Assembly: GCF_027922005.1 (NCBI RefSeq)
Contig: NZ_BSEV01000022.1
Coordinates: 24,741-88,740 of the forward strand
DNA length: 64,000 bases
Source of the DNA: Streptosporangium carneum
GTDB lineage: Bacteria; Actinomycetota; Actinomycetes; Streptosporangiales; Streptosporangiaceae
Reading direction: 5' to 3'
Below, in pieces: positions 15,870 through 25,114 of this stretch (within the stretch, counting starts at the first letter, position 1; each line of letters starts with the position of its first letter). The notes beneath the pieces were generated by a model, which saw nothing but the letters and a program-made list of their open reading frames with translations, did not search any database and was not told the DNA's origin. A program made the position numbers and the translations under genes.

Positions 15870-17476
15870 GCCAGCAGACCCTGTCGACCGTCCTCTTCCT
15901 GATCTTCGTCGCCGCGACGCTGGGGATCACCCTCTGGGCGAGCCGCAACACCAAGGACGCCACCGACTTCTACGCCGGCGGACGATCCTTCAGCGGTGTG
16001 CAGAACGGCCTGGCGATCGGCGGCGACTACATGTCGGCGGCGAGCTTCCTGGGCATCGCGGGCATCATCGCCCTGTCGGGGTACGACGGCTTCCTGTACT
16101 CGATCGGCTTCCTGGTCGCCTGGCTGGTCGCGCTGCTGCTGGTGGCCGAGCTGATGCGCAACTCCGGCAAGTTCACGATGGCCGACGTGCTGGCCTTCAG
16201 GATGAGCCCGCGTCCGGTCCGCACCGCCGCGGGCGTCTCGACCATCACCGTGTCGATCTTCTATCTGCTGGCCCAGATGGTCGGCGCGGGCGCGCTGGTC
16301 GGCCTCCTGCTCGGCGTCACCTCGCCCACCGGCAAGGCCCTGACGATCGTCGGCGTCGGCCTGCTGATGATCGTCTATGTGGTCGTGGGAGGCATGAAGG
16401 GCACCACCTGGGTCCAGATCGTCAAGGCCGTGCTGCTGATGGGCGGCGCGGCCCTGATCACGCTGCTGGTGCTCGGCAAGTACGGCTTCAACCTCTCCTC
16501 GCTGCTCGGCGAGGCCGCGGCGAAGAGCGGCAAGGGCGAGCAGTTCCTCATCCCCGGCCTGAAGTACGGCACCGCCGCGCAGGGCATCGCCGGCAAGATC
16601 GACCTGATCAGCCTGGGCCTGGCGCTCGTCCTGGGCACCGCGGGCCTGCCGCACATCCTGATCCGCTTCTACACGGTTCCCACCGCGAAGGAGGCCCGCA
16701 AGTCGGTCCTGTGGGGCATCGGCATCATCGGCGTCTTCTACCTGCTGACCCTCGTGCTCGGCTTCGGCGCGGCCGCGCTGGTCGGCGGTCAGACGATCGC
16801 GGCACAGGACAAGGCGGGCAACACCGCCGCGCCGCAGCTCGCCAAGGCGATCGGCGACGCCATCTTCGGCAGCGTGGGCGGCACGATCCTGCTGGCGATC
16901 ATCGCGGCGGTCGCCTTCGCGACCATCCTGGCGGTCGTCGCGGGCCTGACGCTGGCCTCCTCGTCGAGCTTCGCCCACGACCTGTACGCCCATGTGTTCA
17001 AGCGCGGCGACGTCACCGAGAGGGAGGAGGTCACGGTCGCCCGGATCTCGGCCTTCGTCATCGGCGCGGTCGCCATCGGGCTCGGCATCCTCGCACAGGG
17101 GCAGAACGTGGCCTTCCTGGTCGCGCTGGCCTTCGCGATCGCCGCCTCGGCCAACCTGCCCGCCATCCTCTACAGCCTGTTCTGGAGGCGCTTCAACACC
17201 GCCGGGGCGGTCTCCGCCATCTACGGAGGCCTGCTCTCCGCGCTGATCCTGGTGATCTTCTCCCCGGTCGTCTCCGGCAGCGCGACCTCGCTGTTCCCCG
17301 ACGCCCACTTCGCCTGGTTCCCGCTGAGCAACCCCGGCATCGTCTCGATCCCCCTGGGCTTCCTGGCGGGCTTCCTGGGCGCCAGGCTCAGCAAGGAGTA
17401 CAACCCGGCCAAGTACGCCGAGATCGAGGTCCGCTCGCTCACCGGCATCGGCGCGGAGAAGGCCGTCCAGCACTGA
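15866..17476 (+). CDS. Cation/acetate symporter (ActP/MctP family)
   Basis: A 536-residue sodium:solute symporter with about 13-14 membrane helices. Signature stretches are KDATDFYAGGRSFSGVQNGLAIGGDYMSAASFLGIAG, LGTAGLPHILIRFYTVPTAKEARKSV and SSFAHDLYAHVFKRGDVTEREEV, all characteristic of acetate/glycolate/pyruvate carriers. GTG overlaps the DUF485 stop. With the CRP-like site upstream and the LytS/LytTR system nearby, it likely imports short carboxylates. It is the second symporter of the same branch within 4 kb. Transcription ends at the hairpin at 17542-17574. Confidence 0.92.
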   Translation: MSQQTLSTVLFLIFVAATLGITLWASRNTKDATDFYAGGRSFSGVQNGLAIGGDYMSAASFLGIAGIIALSGYDGFLYSIGFLVAWLVALLLVAELMRNSGKFTMADVLAFRMSPRPVRTAAGVSTITVSIFYLLAQMVGAGALVGLLLGVTSPTGKALTIVGVGLLMIVYVVVGGMKGTTWVQIVKAVLLMGGAALITLLVLGKYGFNLSSLLGEAAAKSGKGEQFLIPGLKYGTAAQGIAGKIDLISLGLALVLGTAGLPHILIRFYTVPTAKEARKSVLWGIGIIGVFYLLTLVLGFGAAALVGGQTIAAQDKAGNTAAPQLAKAIGDAIFGSVGGTILLAIIAAVAFATILAVVAGLTLASSSSFAHDLYAHVFKRGDVTEREEVTVARISAFVIGAVAIGLGILAQGQNVAFLVALAFAIAASANLPAILYSLFWRRFNTAGAVSAIYGGLLSALILVIFSPVVSGSATSLFPDAHFAWFPLSNPGIVSIPLGFLAGFLGARLSKEYNPAKYAEIEVRSLTGIGAEKAVQH

Positions 17477-17541
17477 GCCGGATCCGGCAGGTGAGCCGCC
17501 CCGAACGATTCCGGGCGGGGCAGGGCCCGGCCCGCCGGCTC

Positions 17542-17574
17542 AGGGGCCCGGCCGCGTGAGGCGGCCGGGCCCCT
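17542..17574. terminator. Strong hairpin terminator between convergent genes
   Basis: Perfect 14-base arms (AGGGGCCCGGCCGC and complement) with a five-base loop, between the symporter and the convergent aldo/keto reductase. A second, imperfect hairpin lies upstream near 17493-17520. Confidence 0.75.
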
Positions 17575-17709
17575 CACGCGGCCGGGTCCTTCCGTGAGCG
17601 GCGGACCGGGCCCTTGAGCGGCAGGCCGGGCCTTGCGCGAGAGGGCGGGGCCGGGCCCGTCAGCGGAGGTCTCGCCCGGGCCCGCCCGCTGACGGGCCGT
17701 TCCGGTCCG

Positions 17710-18633
17710 TCAGCGTGAGGCCTCGTCCAGCAGGGACAGGTCGCTCTCGCTCAGCTTCAGCTCCGCGACCGCGAGCAGCGGCCTGAGCTGCTCGACGTCG
17801 CGGGCGCTCGCGATCGGGGCGGCCACCGTCGGCTGGGCGGCCAGCCAGGCGAGGGCGACGGCCGCCGGGGCGACGCCGTGCTCGGCGGACACCCTGTCCA
17901 GGGCGTCCAGCACCCTGGGGCCCCGCTCGGTCGACAGATACTCCGAGGCCGAGCCCGCGCGGGGGCTGTCGACCTCGACGCCGGGGCGGTACTTGCCGGT
18001 CAGGAAGCCACGGGCCAGGCCGAAGTACGGCGTGCTGGTCAGCCCCCCGGCGGCGACCGCCTCGCGCAGCGCGCCCTCGTAGCCTCGCTCCATCAGGTTG
18101 TAGTGCTGCTGCAGCACCCCGTAGCGGGCCAGGCCCTCGCGCTCAGAGATCTCCAACGCCTCGCCGAGCCGCTCGGCCTCGTAGTTCGAGGCGCCGATGT
18201 TGCGCACCTTGCCCTCGCGGATCAGGGCGTCGAACGCGCCGAGGGTCTCCTCGAGCGGCGTCTGCCTGTCGTCGACGTGGGCCCAGTACAGGTCGATGTG
18301 GTCGGTCCGCAGCCGCCGCAGCGAGTCCTCGACGGCCAGGCGGATGTTCGCCGCCGACAGCCCGGGACGGCCGCTCAGCGAGCCGACCTTGGTCGCGACC
18401 ACGATCCGGTCGCGGTTGCGCCGGGAGGCCATCCACTCGCCGAGAACGGTCTCCGACTCCCCGCCCGAGTTCCCGGGAACCCATTCGGAGTACGAGTCGG
18501 CGGTGTCGACGAAGTTGCCGCCCGCCTCGGCGTAGGCGTCCAGCACGGCGAAGGAGGCCTCGCGGTCCGCGGTCCATCCGAACACGTTGCCGCCCAGGCA
18601 GAGCGGGAAGAGGTTCAGCTCAGAGATGCTCAT
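17710..18633 (-). CDS. Aldo/keto reductase
   Basis: A 307-residue NADPH-dependent oxidoreductase of the AKR TIM-barrel family. The catalytic tetrad is visible: Asp and Tyr in FVDTADSYSEW, Lys in VVATKVGS and His in LYWAHVDD. The C-terminal cofactor region reads APIASARDVEQLRPLL. Length is normal. The start looks leaderless, with TAGGCT ending seven bases before ATG 18633. It is divergent from a TetR regulator at 18830, which could control it. Its substrate is unknown. Confidence 0.9.
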   Translation of the reverse strand: MSISELNLFPLCLGGNVFGWTADREASFAVLDAYAEAGGNFVDTADSYSEWVPGNSGGESETVLGEWMASRRNRDRIVVATKVGSLSGRPGLSAANIRLAVEDSLRRLRTDHIDLYWAHVDDRQTPLEETLGAFDALIREGKVRNIGASNYEAERLGEALEISEREGLARYGVLQQHYNLMERGYEGALREAVAAGGLTSTPYFGLARGFLTGKYRPGVEVDSPRAGSASEYLSTERGPRVLDALDRVSAEHGVAPAAVALAWLAAQPTVAAPIASARDVEQLRPLLAVAELKLSESDLSLLDEASR

Positions 18634-18829
18634 GCGGGTCAGCCTATTTGCCGGATGATCGTGAATCTCACCGGGACCCTCGCCGAGCCGTACGGGCGTC
18701 GTCGTGCGCCACGCCCGGGAGGAGACGGCCGGGGTTCCCGTGGCGCCGGACGCGAGACCTGACGGGACGTACGGCGCTGTCCCCCCTACGGCATGGAAAT
18801 CCGCGCTGCTCGGAGGCTATCGTCGGGCT

Positions 18830-19432
18830 GTGGGCAGCCTCAGACAGCGCTCAGGCACATCCAGGCGCACGCGCGACGCCTCCGACCAGGAGACTCAGGA
18901 CGCGCGCACGCGCATCCTCGACGCCGCGGAGAGACTGTTCGCGGGAGGCGGTTACGAGGCGACCCCGACGGCGGAGATCGCCCGTCTGGCCCGCGTGCCC
19001 AAGGGACTGGTCTTCCACTACTTCCCGAAGAAGATCGACGTGCTGGTCGCCCTGATCGACGAGCGCACGCTCGTCGAGGAGGCTCCCGAGGTCGAGGCCG
19101 TCCCCGGTGACGCGGCGAGAAGCCTGTCGCGGCTGGCCCGCAGGCTGCCGCTCAGAGCCTCCCCGGCGATGCGCCGCATCCTGTTCCGCGAGGCGGACAC
19201 CCACGGCTCGGTCCGGGACCGGCTCGGAAGGCTGAACGGCGAGATCATCCGGCGGGCGCGGTTCGCCCTGGAGCTGGCGCTGCCCACGCCGCGCGGCGAC
19301 GCCGCCCGGCTCGAGGTGGCGGCCGTCACCTTCGCCGCGGTGCTGCTTCACCAGGAGAACCTCTGCCAGCTCACCGGCCACCACATCGACCCCGACGCCG
19401 TCGCGGAGCTGATCGCCCACGCGCTGGGGTGA
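18830..19432 (+). CDS. TetR-family transcriptional regulator
   Basis: A 200-residue regulator with an N-terminal TetR helix-turn-helix (RTRILDAAERLFAGGGYEATPTAEIARLARVPKGLVFHYFPKKIDVL) and a helical ligand domain. The frame is open 42 codons further upstream, but TATCGT at 18818-18823 ends six bases before GTG 18830, so I take the leaderless start. The divergent neighbour is the aldo/keto reductase, its likeliest target. The next gene, WS/DGAT, is convergent. Confidence 0.87.
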   Translation: MGSLRQRSGTSRRTRDASDQETQDARTRILDAAERLFAGGGYEATPTAEIARLARVPKGLVFHYFPKKIDVLVALIDERTLVEEAPEVEAVPGDAARSLSRLARRLPLRASPAMRRILFREADTHGSVRDRLGRLNGEIIRRARFALELALPTPRGDAARLEVAAVTFAAVLLHQENLCQLTGHHIDPDAVAELIAHALG

Positions 19433-19449
19433 CGGCGGGGACCCGCCGC

Positions 19450-20961
19450 TCAGGCGTGGGCCATCCGGGTGGCCGGGCGGGGACCGGCCAGTCCCACCAG
19501 CTCGTCCATCGCCTCCTGCAGGTGGCCCATCAGCCGCCACACGTCCTCGACCCGGTCGGGGCAGGCGACGACGCCGAAGTCCAGCGAGCCGTCATAGGAG
19601 AAGCAGGTGATGTTGAGACCGCCGCTCATGTCGCTCAGCACCGACATCGGGTAGTAGGCGAGCAGCCGGGCCCCGCACAGGTACAGCGGCAGCTGCGGCC
19701 CCGGCACGTTCGAGACGATCAGGTTGATCGGCGGCAGCACGATCGAGGCCAGCCGGAAGACCGCCGGGGTCGCGAGCGCGCTGAGGGCCGGGGGCAGCAC
19801 CGAGGACAGCTCACCGAGCCAGGTGGCCGGCGAACCGGCGAACCTGCGCTTGGCCGCGCGCATCGTCCGCCCCATGACCCGCAGGCGCTCGACGGGAGAG
19901 ACCACGTCCGTCGGCATCGGAGTGATCATGACGGAGAGCCGGTTGCCGACCGTGTCCGCGCCGTCGTCCGCGCCCGCCGTGTCCGCGGTGTTCGCCCTGC
20001 TCGCCGTACGGACCGCGACCGGGACGGCGGCGATCAGCGGCTGGTCCGGCAGCGCGTCGTGCTCCAGCAGCCAGGCGCGCAGCGCCGAGGCGCACACCGT
20101 CATCACCACGTCGTTGAGGCTGATCTCGAAGGCCCTGGCGACGTGCCTGACGTCCGCGAGCGGGATCGAGCCGTAGGAGAAACGCCGTTCCGCGCTGATC
20201 GGACCGTTGAACGGCGTGCGCGGGGCGGTCAGCGGGGGCAGTTCGGGCAGCTCGGAGGGGCCGCCTGAGATCGCCCTGGCGGCCTCGGCGACCAGCCGCG
20301 CGCCGGGCAGCGCCGAGGCGACCGGGATCGCGTCGAGGTCGGCCGCCATCCTGCCCAGCGCGCGCAGCGCCCTGGCGGGGTGCGCCACGAGCCGGGCCGC
20401 CGCCACGGCGAGCATCTCTCCCGCCTCCGGGGTCTCGCTCGCGGGCGGGGGCGTCGACGGCGGTTCGACCGCGCGGGGCTCAGGGGTGAGGTCCAGCAGG
20501 GCGGCCAGCGTCTCCGCGCCCGTGACCCCGTCGACGACGCAGTGGTGGACCTTGGCGTAGAGCGCGACCCGTCCGCCGGTCAGGCCCTGGATGAGATGCA
20601 TCTCCCACAGTGGACGGCTCCGGTCGAGGTGCCGCTCGTGGAGCCGGGCGACCCGCTCGGCCAGCTGGGCGTCGTCGCCGGGCAACGGGAGGGTCGTCTC
20701 GTGGACGTGGTCGGCGACGTCGAGATCGGCGACCTCCTCCCAGTACGGACGGTCGAGGCCGAACGGCACGTCGACCAGGCGCAGGCTCAGCGCTGGAGCC
20801 AGGTGCAGCCGCTCGCGCAGCAGGCCGATCAGGGCCGCGCGCGTCACGGCGCCCGTGGGAGCGCAGGCCGGGTCGAGGATCGCGACGCCGGCCACGTGGG
20901 TCGTGGTGGTCGCCGATTCGGCGTGGAGGAACTGCGCGTCGAGGGCGGTCAGCTGGCGCAT
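19450..20961 (-). CDS. Wax ester synthase/diacylglycerol acyltransferase
   Basis: A 503-residue WS/DGAT enzyme that esterifies diacylglycerol or fatty alcohols with acyl-CoA to make storage lipid at the membrane. The catalytic HHxxxDG motif reads VHHCVVDGV in the N-terminal half, and the C-terminal PLYLCGARLLAYYPMSVLSDMSGGLNI region is typical. The start MRQLTALDAQFLH follows an AGAAGG site. The family is abundant in triacylglycerol-storing actinobacteria. It stands alone; the promoter should lie in the 260-base gap upstream. Confidence 0.9.
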   Translation of the reverse strand: MRQLTALDAQFLHAESATTTTHVAGVAILDPACAPTGAVTRAALIGLLRERLHLAPALSLRLVDVPFGLDRPYWEEVADLDVADHVHETTLPLPGDDAQLAERVARLHERHLDRSRPLWEMHLIQGLTGGRVALYAKVHHCVVDGVTGAETLAALLDLTPEPRAVEPPSTPPPASETPEAGEMLAVAAARLVAHPARALRALGRMAADLDAIPVASALPGARLVAEAARAISGGPSELPELPPLTAPRTPFNGPISAERRFSYGSIPLADVRHVARAFEISLNDVVMTVCASALRAWLLEHDALPDQPLIAAVPVAVRTASRANTADTAGADDGADTVGNRLSVMITPMPTDVVSPVERLRVMGRTMRAAKRRFAGSPATWLGELSSVLPPALSALATPAVFRLASIVLPPINLIVSNVPGPQLPLYLCGARLLAYYPMSVLSDMSGGLNITCFSYDGSLDFGVVACPDRVEDVWRLMGHLQEAMDELVGLAGPRPATRMAHA

Positions 20962-21220
20962 CGGTCAAACCTTCTGACGAAAGGCTGGAAAGCTGGTCAC
21001 GGTCATCATCACTCCGCCTCGTTTCCGCCTCGTCTCGTCGGGTCGACTCTCGGAGTCTTCCAGACGACGCCCGATGGTCCGGCCGCCGGTTCCGGTGTGA
21101 TGTCCCGCATTACCACTCAATACGTACGAGGTACAGGGAAGACATCCCACACAGGTCTGGAGAGGTAAGAGTTACGTATTCGAATGACATGAGCCGGTTC
21201 GGGCTTCCCCGACGCGGTGG

Positions 21221-22384
21221 TCAGTCGTTCACGACCGTCACGGGGTGGCGCACGACGCCGTCGAAGAGGTAGCCGTACTCGTTGTGCGGGGTGCGCAGGG
21301 GCTGGACCGCGCCTGTCTCGTCCGAGGCACGGGCGAGCAGGGTGTGCGGTCCGGACCGGCGGGGATGCCAGGTGACGTGCCAGCGGGTCCAGGCGGACAC
21401 GACATGAGAGCCGCGCAGCTGGGCGGGCCGCCAGGCGCTTCCGCCGTCGAAGCTCACCTCGACCCCGGTGATCCTGCCGTTGCCCGACCACGACCGTCCG
21501 TGCAGCACGTGCGGGCGTCCGGCGGTGAGGGTGGCCTCCCAGGACAACTCGAAGGCGCTCCTGATCCCCTGGGCGGTCAGCGGGTCGCCGCCCTCCGGCG
21601 GGTAGGCCTCGCCGAACATCCGGTAGAAGTCGGTGTTCCAGGGGGAGCTCAGGGGGGAGGTCGAGACCTCGATGTCGCCGACCCATTTGATCGAGGCCAG
21701 GCCGATCCAGGAGGGGACGACCAGACGCACGGGGTGGCCGTGGTCGGGGGGCAGCGGCCGGCCGTTCATCTCGTAGGCCAGGATCACGTCCTTGAGCGCC
21801 TTGGACACCGGGATCGGGCGACGCACCCGGCCGTGGTTGACCCCGCCGGCGACGTACTCCGCGTCGAGCCCCCTGGGCATGACGTCGACGGCGTCCGGGG
21901 TCAGCCCCGCCCGCCGGAGCACCGTGGCCAGCCGCGCCCCGCGCCAGCGGGCCACCCCGATGCCGCCGAGCCGCCACGGGGTGCCGGAGGTCGGTCGGCC
22001 CTGCTGGGCGCCGAAGAAGCTCCGGCCGTTGCCCGCGCACTCGATCGCCGCGTCCATGGTCACGGAGGGCAGCGCGAGCAGATCCTCGTAACCGAGGCTT
22101 CCTGGGGCGCTCAGCCCGGAGCCGTGCAGTTCGAGACGCCAGGTCGCCGCGTCGATGATCGGGGTCGAGGTGTGGCTGCGCACGAAGAAGCGGTCGTTGG
22201 GCACGTGGTAGCCGACGCCGCGCATCGCCTCCCAGCGCATCTCCGCGTTGGTGCCGTGCGGGACGAACAGCTCGGGGGGCAGCGGTTTGACGATCGGCGA
22301 GGCGACGTGCCGGAGCCGGTCACGGGTTCGCCCGGCGGGGGTGCGCCGGTGAACGGCCTCGTCGTCCAGGTTCTCGTACGGCAT
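21221..22384 (-). CDS. Sulfite-oxidase-type molybdopterin oxidoreductase
   Basis: A 387-residue protein of the sulfite oxidase/SorA family without a signal peptide or haem domain. The Mo-cofactor domain carries the conserved cysteine ligand in AIECAGNGRSFF and the RRPIPVSKALKDVILAYEMNGRPLPPDHGHPVRLVVPSWIGLASIKWVG core. The C-terminal Mo-co dimerisation domain includes VSFDGGSAW and WHVTWHP. It likely oxidises sulfite or reduces a small S- or N-oxide. AGGAGG precedes the ATG. No cytochrome partner is adjacent. Confidence 0.88.
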   Translation of the reverse strand: MPYENLDDEAVHRRTPAGRTRDRLRHVASPIVKPLPPELFVPHGTNAEMRWEAMRGVGYHVPNDRFFVRSHTSTPIIDAATWRLELHGSGLSAPGSLGYEDLLALPSVTMDAAIECAGNGRSFFGAQQGRPTSGTPWRLGGIGVARWRGARLATVLRRAGLTPDAVDVMPRGLDAEYVAGGVNHGRVRRPIPVSKALKDVILAYEMNGRPLPPDHGHPVRLVVPSWIGLASIKWVGDIEVSTSPLSSPWNTDFYRMFGEAYPPEGGDPLTAQGIRSAFELSWEATLTAGRPHVLHGRSWSGNGRITGVEVSFDGGSAWRPAQLRGSHVVSAWTRWHVTWHPRRSGPHTLLARASDETGAVQPLRTPHNEYGYLFDGVVRHPVTVVND

Positions 22385-22411
22385 GCGGCACCTCCTGTTC
22401 CGCTACACCCA

Positions 22412-22425
22412 TTCCCTATCGGGAA
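22412..22425 (-). promoter_or_regulatory. Small inverted repeat upstream of the sulfite-oxidase-like gene
   Basis: TTCCC-N4-GGGAA lies 28 bases before the start codon, overlapping a possible -10 (GATAGGGAAT on the minus strand). Candidate operator. Confidence 0.35.
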
Positions 22426-22465
22426 AGCATGTAATTTACGAAGGAGGGTGACGGTTCTGTGACCC

Positions 22466-24148
22466 TCAGCGACCTAGGAAGGTTAGCAGCCGTTCCAGCG
22501 GCCAGGCGTTGATCACGTCGTCGGCGGTCAGCCAGGCGCGTTGTGCGATGCCGATCCCGAAACGCTGGTTGGCCAGATGGGGAACCGCGTGGGCGTCGCT
22601 GTCGATGGAGAACCGCACGCCGTGGTGGTGCGCCAGCCGCACCAGGTCCGAGGGGAGGTCGGAACGGTCGGGAAAGGAGTCGATCTCCATCGCGGTGCCG
22701 GTGCGGGCGGCGGCGCGGAAGACCTCGTCCCAGTCGGCGTCGACCGGGGGCCGCCTGCCGATCCTGCGCGTCGTGGGGTGGCCGATGATGTGGACGTGCG
22801 GGTTCTCGCACGCGGCGACGAACCTGCGGGTCATCTCCTCCCGCGACTGGGTGAAGTGGGAGTGCACGCTCGCCACGCACACGTCGAAGCCCGCCAGCAC
22901 CTCGGCGGGCCAGTCGACCGAGCCGTCGGGGGCGATGTTGAGCTCGGTGCCGTGCAGCAGCCGCATGTCCGGATAGCTCGCCTGGAGCCGCTGCAGCCGC
23001 TCCCGCTGTTCCAGGGCCTTGTCCAGGGTCATCCGCTGCATCGCGAGGTCGGGGGCGTGGTCGGTCACCGCGTAGTAGGAGTGGCCGCGCGCGTGGGCGG
23101 CGGCGACCATGTCCTCCAGCGAGGCGATGCCGTCGGTCAGGTCGGTGTGGGTGTGCAGGTCGCCCCTGAGGTCGTCCTCGGTGACCAGGACCGGCAACGC
23201 GTCCCTGAGCGCGGCGGCGATCTCCCCGCCGTCCTCCCGCAGCGTCGGAGGGATCCACGGCATGCCGAGCGCCCGGTAGACGTCCTCCTCGTGCTCGGCC
23301 GCGACCACCCGGTCACCGTCGAACAGGCCGTACTCGGAGAGCTTCCAGCCCTTCTTCACCACGATCTCGCGCAGGTGCACGTTGTGCTCCTTGGAACCGG
23401 TGAAGTACTGCATCGCCGCCCCCCACGACCCGGCGGGAACCACGCGCAGGTCGACCTGGAGGCCCTCGTGGGTGCGCACGGAGGTCTTCTTCTCGCCGGA
23501 GGCGATGACCTCGGCGACGTACGGCATGGCCTTGAAGTCGTCCATCATGCTCACCGGGCCGACCGCCAGGATGTCGATGTCGCCCACGGTGTCCTTCATC
23601 CGGCGCAACGACCCCGCGTAGGCGATCCGCTCGGCGGGCAGCGAGGCGACGATCCGCTCGGCCAGGTCCATGGCCACGCCGACGTGCACCCTGGCGCTGG
23701 TGCGCTCCAGCTGCTCGATCCCCTTGAGCAGGTTCTCCTCGGTCTTGGGGCCGAAGCCCTTCACCCCCCGCAGCCGCCCCTGGCCGATGGCCTCCGCGAG
23801 GGCCTCGGGGGAGTCGACGCCGAGCTCCTGGAAGAGGAAGACGGCCTTCTTCGGCCCGAGGGAGGGGATGCGGGTCAGCCGCCGCACCCCTTCCGGGACC
23901 TTCTCCCGCAGGTCGTCGAGCTGCCGGAAGCCGCCCCTCTCGAGGTACTCCTCGACCTTCTTGGCGATCGCCTCTCCGACGCCGGGCACGCTCCGCACCG
24001 CGGTGGCCGCGATGTCCTCGGGGAACCCCGCGATCGCCTTGGCAGCCTTCTGGTAGCTGCGCACCCGGAAGGCGTCGCCGCCCGTCATCGCGAACAGCTC
24101 GGCGTACTCCTCGAGGGCGGCCGCCACAGCGTCGTTAGCTCGTGCCAT
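22466..24148 (-). CDS. polX: PolX-type DNA polymerase/3'-5' exonuclease
   Basis: A 560-residue family-X polymerase. It has an N-terminal helix-hairpin-helix region (DAFRVRSYQKAAKAI, VPGVGEAIAKKVEEYL), a polymerase-beta nucleotidyltransferase core (AGSLRRMKDTVGDIDILAV, acidic pair DID), and a C-terminal PHP phosphoesterase domain (DLHTHTDLTDG, VTDHAP, HGTELNI, IGHPT, SIDSDAHAV) that gives 3'-5' exonuclease activity. It acts in base-excision or gap repair. TAGGCT ends six bases before ATG 24148, a leaderless start; TTG 24154 is the upstream alternative. Confidence 0.93.
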   Translation of the reverse strand: MARANDAVAAALEEYAELFAMTGGDAFRVRSYQKAAKAIAGFPEDIAATAVRSVPGVGEAIAKKVEEYLERGGFRQLDDLREKVPEGVRRLTRIPSLGPKKAVFLFQELGVDSPEALAEAIGQGRLRGVKGFGPKTEENLLKGIEQLERTSARVHVGVAMDLAERIVASLPAERIAYAGSLRRMKDTVGDIDILAVGPVSMMDDFKAMPYVAEVIASGEKKTSVRTHEGLQVDLRVVPAGSWGAAMQYFTGSKEHNVHLREIVVKKGWKLSEYGLFDGDRVVAAEHEEDVYRALGMPWIPPTLREDGGEIAAALRDALPVLVTEDDLRGDLHTHTDLTDGIASLEDMVAAAHARGHSYYAVTDHAPDLAMQRMTLDKALEQRERLQRLQASYPDMRLLHGTELNIAPDGSVDWPAEVLAGFDVCVASVHSHFTQSREEMTRRFVAACENPHVHIIGHPTTRRIGRRPPVDADWDEVFRAAARTGTAMEIDSFPDRSDLPSDLVRLAHHHGVRFSIDSDAHAVPHLANQRFGIGIAQRAWLTADDVINAWPLERLLTFLGR

Positions 24149-24246
24149 GGTCAAAGCCTAGGAGATCACACCGACACTTCCCGAAGCACTTCCCCGCGGG
24201 CCCGGTCCCTCCCGCGCCCGCGGAGACGATCATCCTCGGGGGCGTC

Positions 24247-24675
24247 TCACAGCGCGCCGCCGATGGCGCACGCCCGGCACGGGGGCTGCCCGCAGGTGCA
24301 CTGCATGATGGCGTCGAGAACGTTGTGGTCGTGGTACAGGCACTGGTCCCTGCAGGTGTGGCGCGGGATGAACCCCGCCTGGATCTCGTCGGGCCACGGC
24401 TCCTCGCCGTTGCGGCAACGGACGAACTGCTCGGGATCCTCCGAGTGCAGCCCGTGCATGTTCGCCCTGGCCTGGGTCTCCAGTCCTCGCGCCTGCGCCA
24501 CCACGGTCTTGAGCTGAGCGACGAGGCCGGAGTACCGGTCGTCGCCGGTTCGCACGTGCGCGGCCTGCAGCGCCATCACCGCGTTGCCCAGGAACCGGCT
24601 GGCGTCCTGAAGGTCCGTGGTGTGGTGCATTTGGATGCCTGTCACGCCTCGTACCCAGACGGCGTCGTTGTTCAT
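24247..24675 (-). CDS. Cys/His-rich helical protein of unknown function
   Basis: A 142-residue protein. Residues 15-85 look like a helical bundle (LGNAVMALQAAHVRTGDDRYSGLVAQLKTVVAQARGLE). The C-terminal third is dense in metal-ligand residues: HTCRDQCLYHDHNVLDAIMQCTCGQPPCRACA, with six cysteines and several histidines, suggesting Zn or Fe-S binding. GAGAGG precedes the ATG. A 72-residue Cys-containing gene lies 80 bases upstream on the same strand. I do not recognise the family. Confidence 0.72.
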   Translation of the reverse strand: MNNDAVWVRGVTGIQMHHTTDLQDASRFLGNAVMALQAAHVRTGDDRYSGLVAQLKTVVAQARGLETQARANMHGLHSEDPEQFVRCRNGEEPWPDEIQAGFIPRHTCRDQCLYHDHNVLDAIMQCTCGQPPCRACAIGGAL

Positions 24676-24754
24676 AGATCAACCTCTCGAAGTGGCAGGC
24701 GTTCATCCTCGTTCTGGAGTTGCCCCGACTCGGTAGACGCTTCAGCCTTTTCGG

Positions 24755-24973
24755 CTACATAGCAGCATAACTGTATTTTTGCGTGTTCTTGAGTGTACGT
24801 CGACACTCACACCGGAAGCCGTCGGGCGCGAGCGGCGGCACGGTCGTGAAGGTTCGCCCGGCAGGGCCGGTGTGGCCCGCTCCGCCCTGGACCTGGGACG
24901 GAAGGAGCGCCCGTTCGATCACCTCGCGCTCCGGTGAGACGAAGAACTCCCGGGGATTATTTTGTCGAAACAT
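24755..24973 (-). CDS. Hypothetical small protein, 72 aa
   Basis: A 72-residue frame from ATG 24973. It begins MFRQNNPREFFVSPEREVIE and ends CECRRTLKNTQKYSYAAM. The central 45 codons have almost purely G/C third positions, which argues for real coding, whereas both ends are AT-richer. The open frame continues upstream, but that part looks non-coding. No good ribosome-binding site is seen; TAGGAT lies 13 bases upstream as a possible -10. An inverted repeat (CATTA, TAATG) overlaps the start. It may form a transcription unit with the Cys-rich gene downstream. Confidence 0.45.
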   Translation of the reverse strand: MFRQNNPREFFVSPEREVIERALLPSQVQGGAGHTGPAGRTFTTVPPLAPDGFRCECRRTLKNTQKYSYAAM

Positions 24974-25114
24974 TAACCGGCTAATGATCCTAATCTTGTT
25001 CCCCGGCCGCTCGGCGCTTCTTCGGATGGTATGCGGTGCTCGGTTCTGCGAAGCCGTCCTTGTGGCGGTTGCCTGTCCAGTGTGATTTTTACCCGACCTT
25101 GATTGATTTCTTTT

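Noticed and set aside
14091-17476. Larger RiPP cluster including TfuA, dehydrogenase, peptidase or exporter
   Set aside because: Genes on both sides are symporters and DUF485 proteins; none fits a RiPP tailoring or export role.
20965-21150. 61-codon minus-strand frame before the WS/DGAT gene
   Set aside because: No ribosome-binding site and non-biased codons; more likely the promoter and leader of WS/DGAT.
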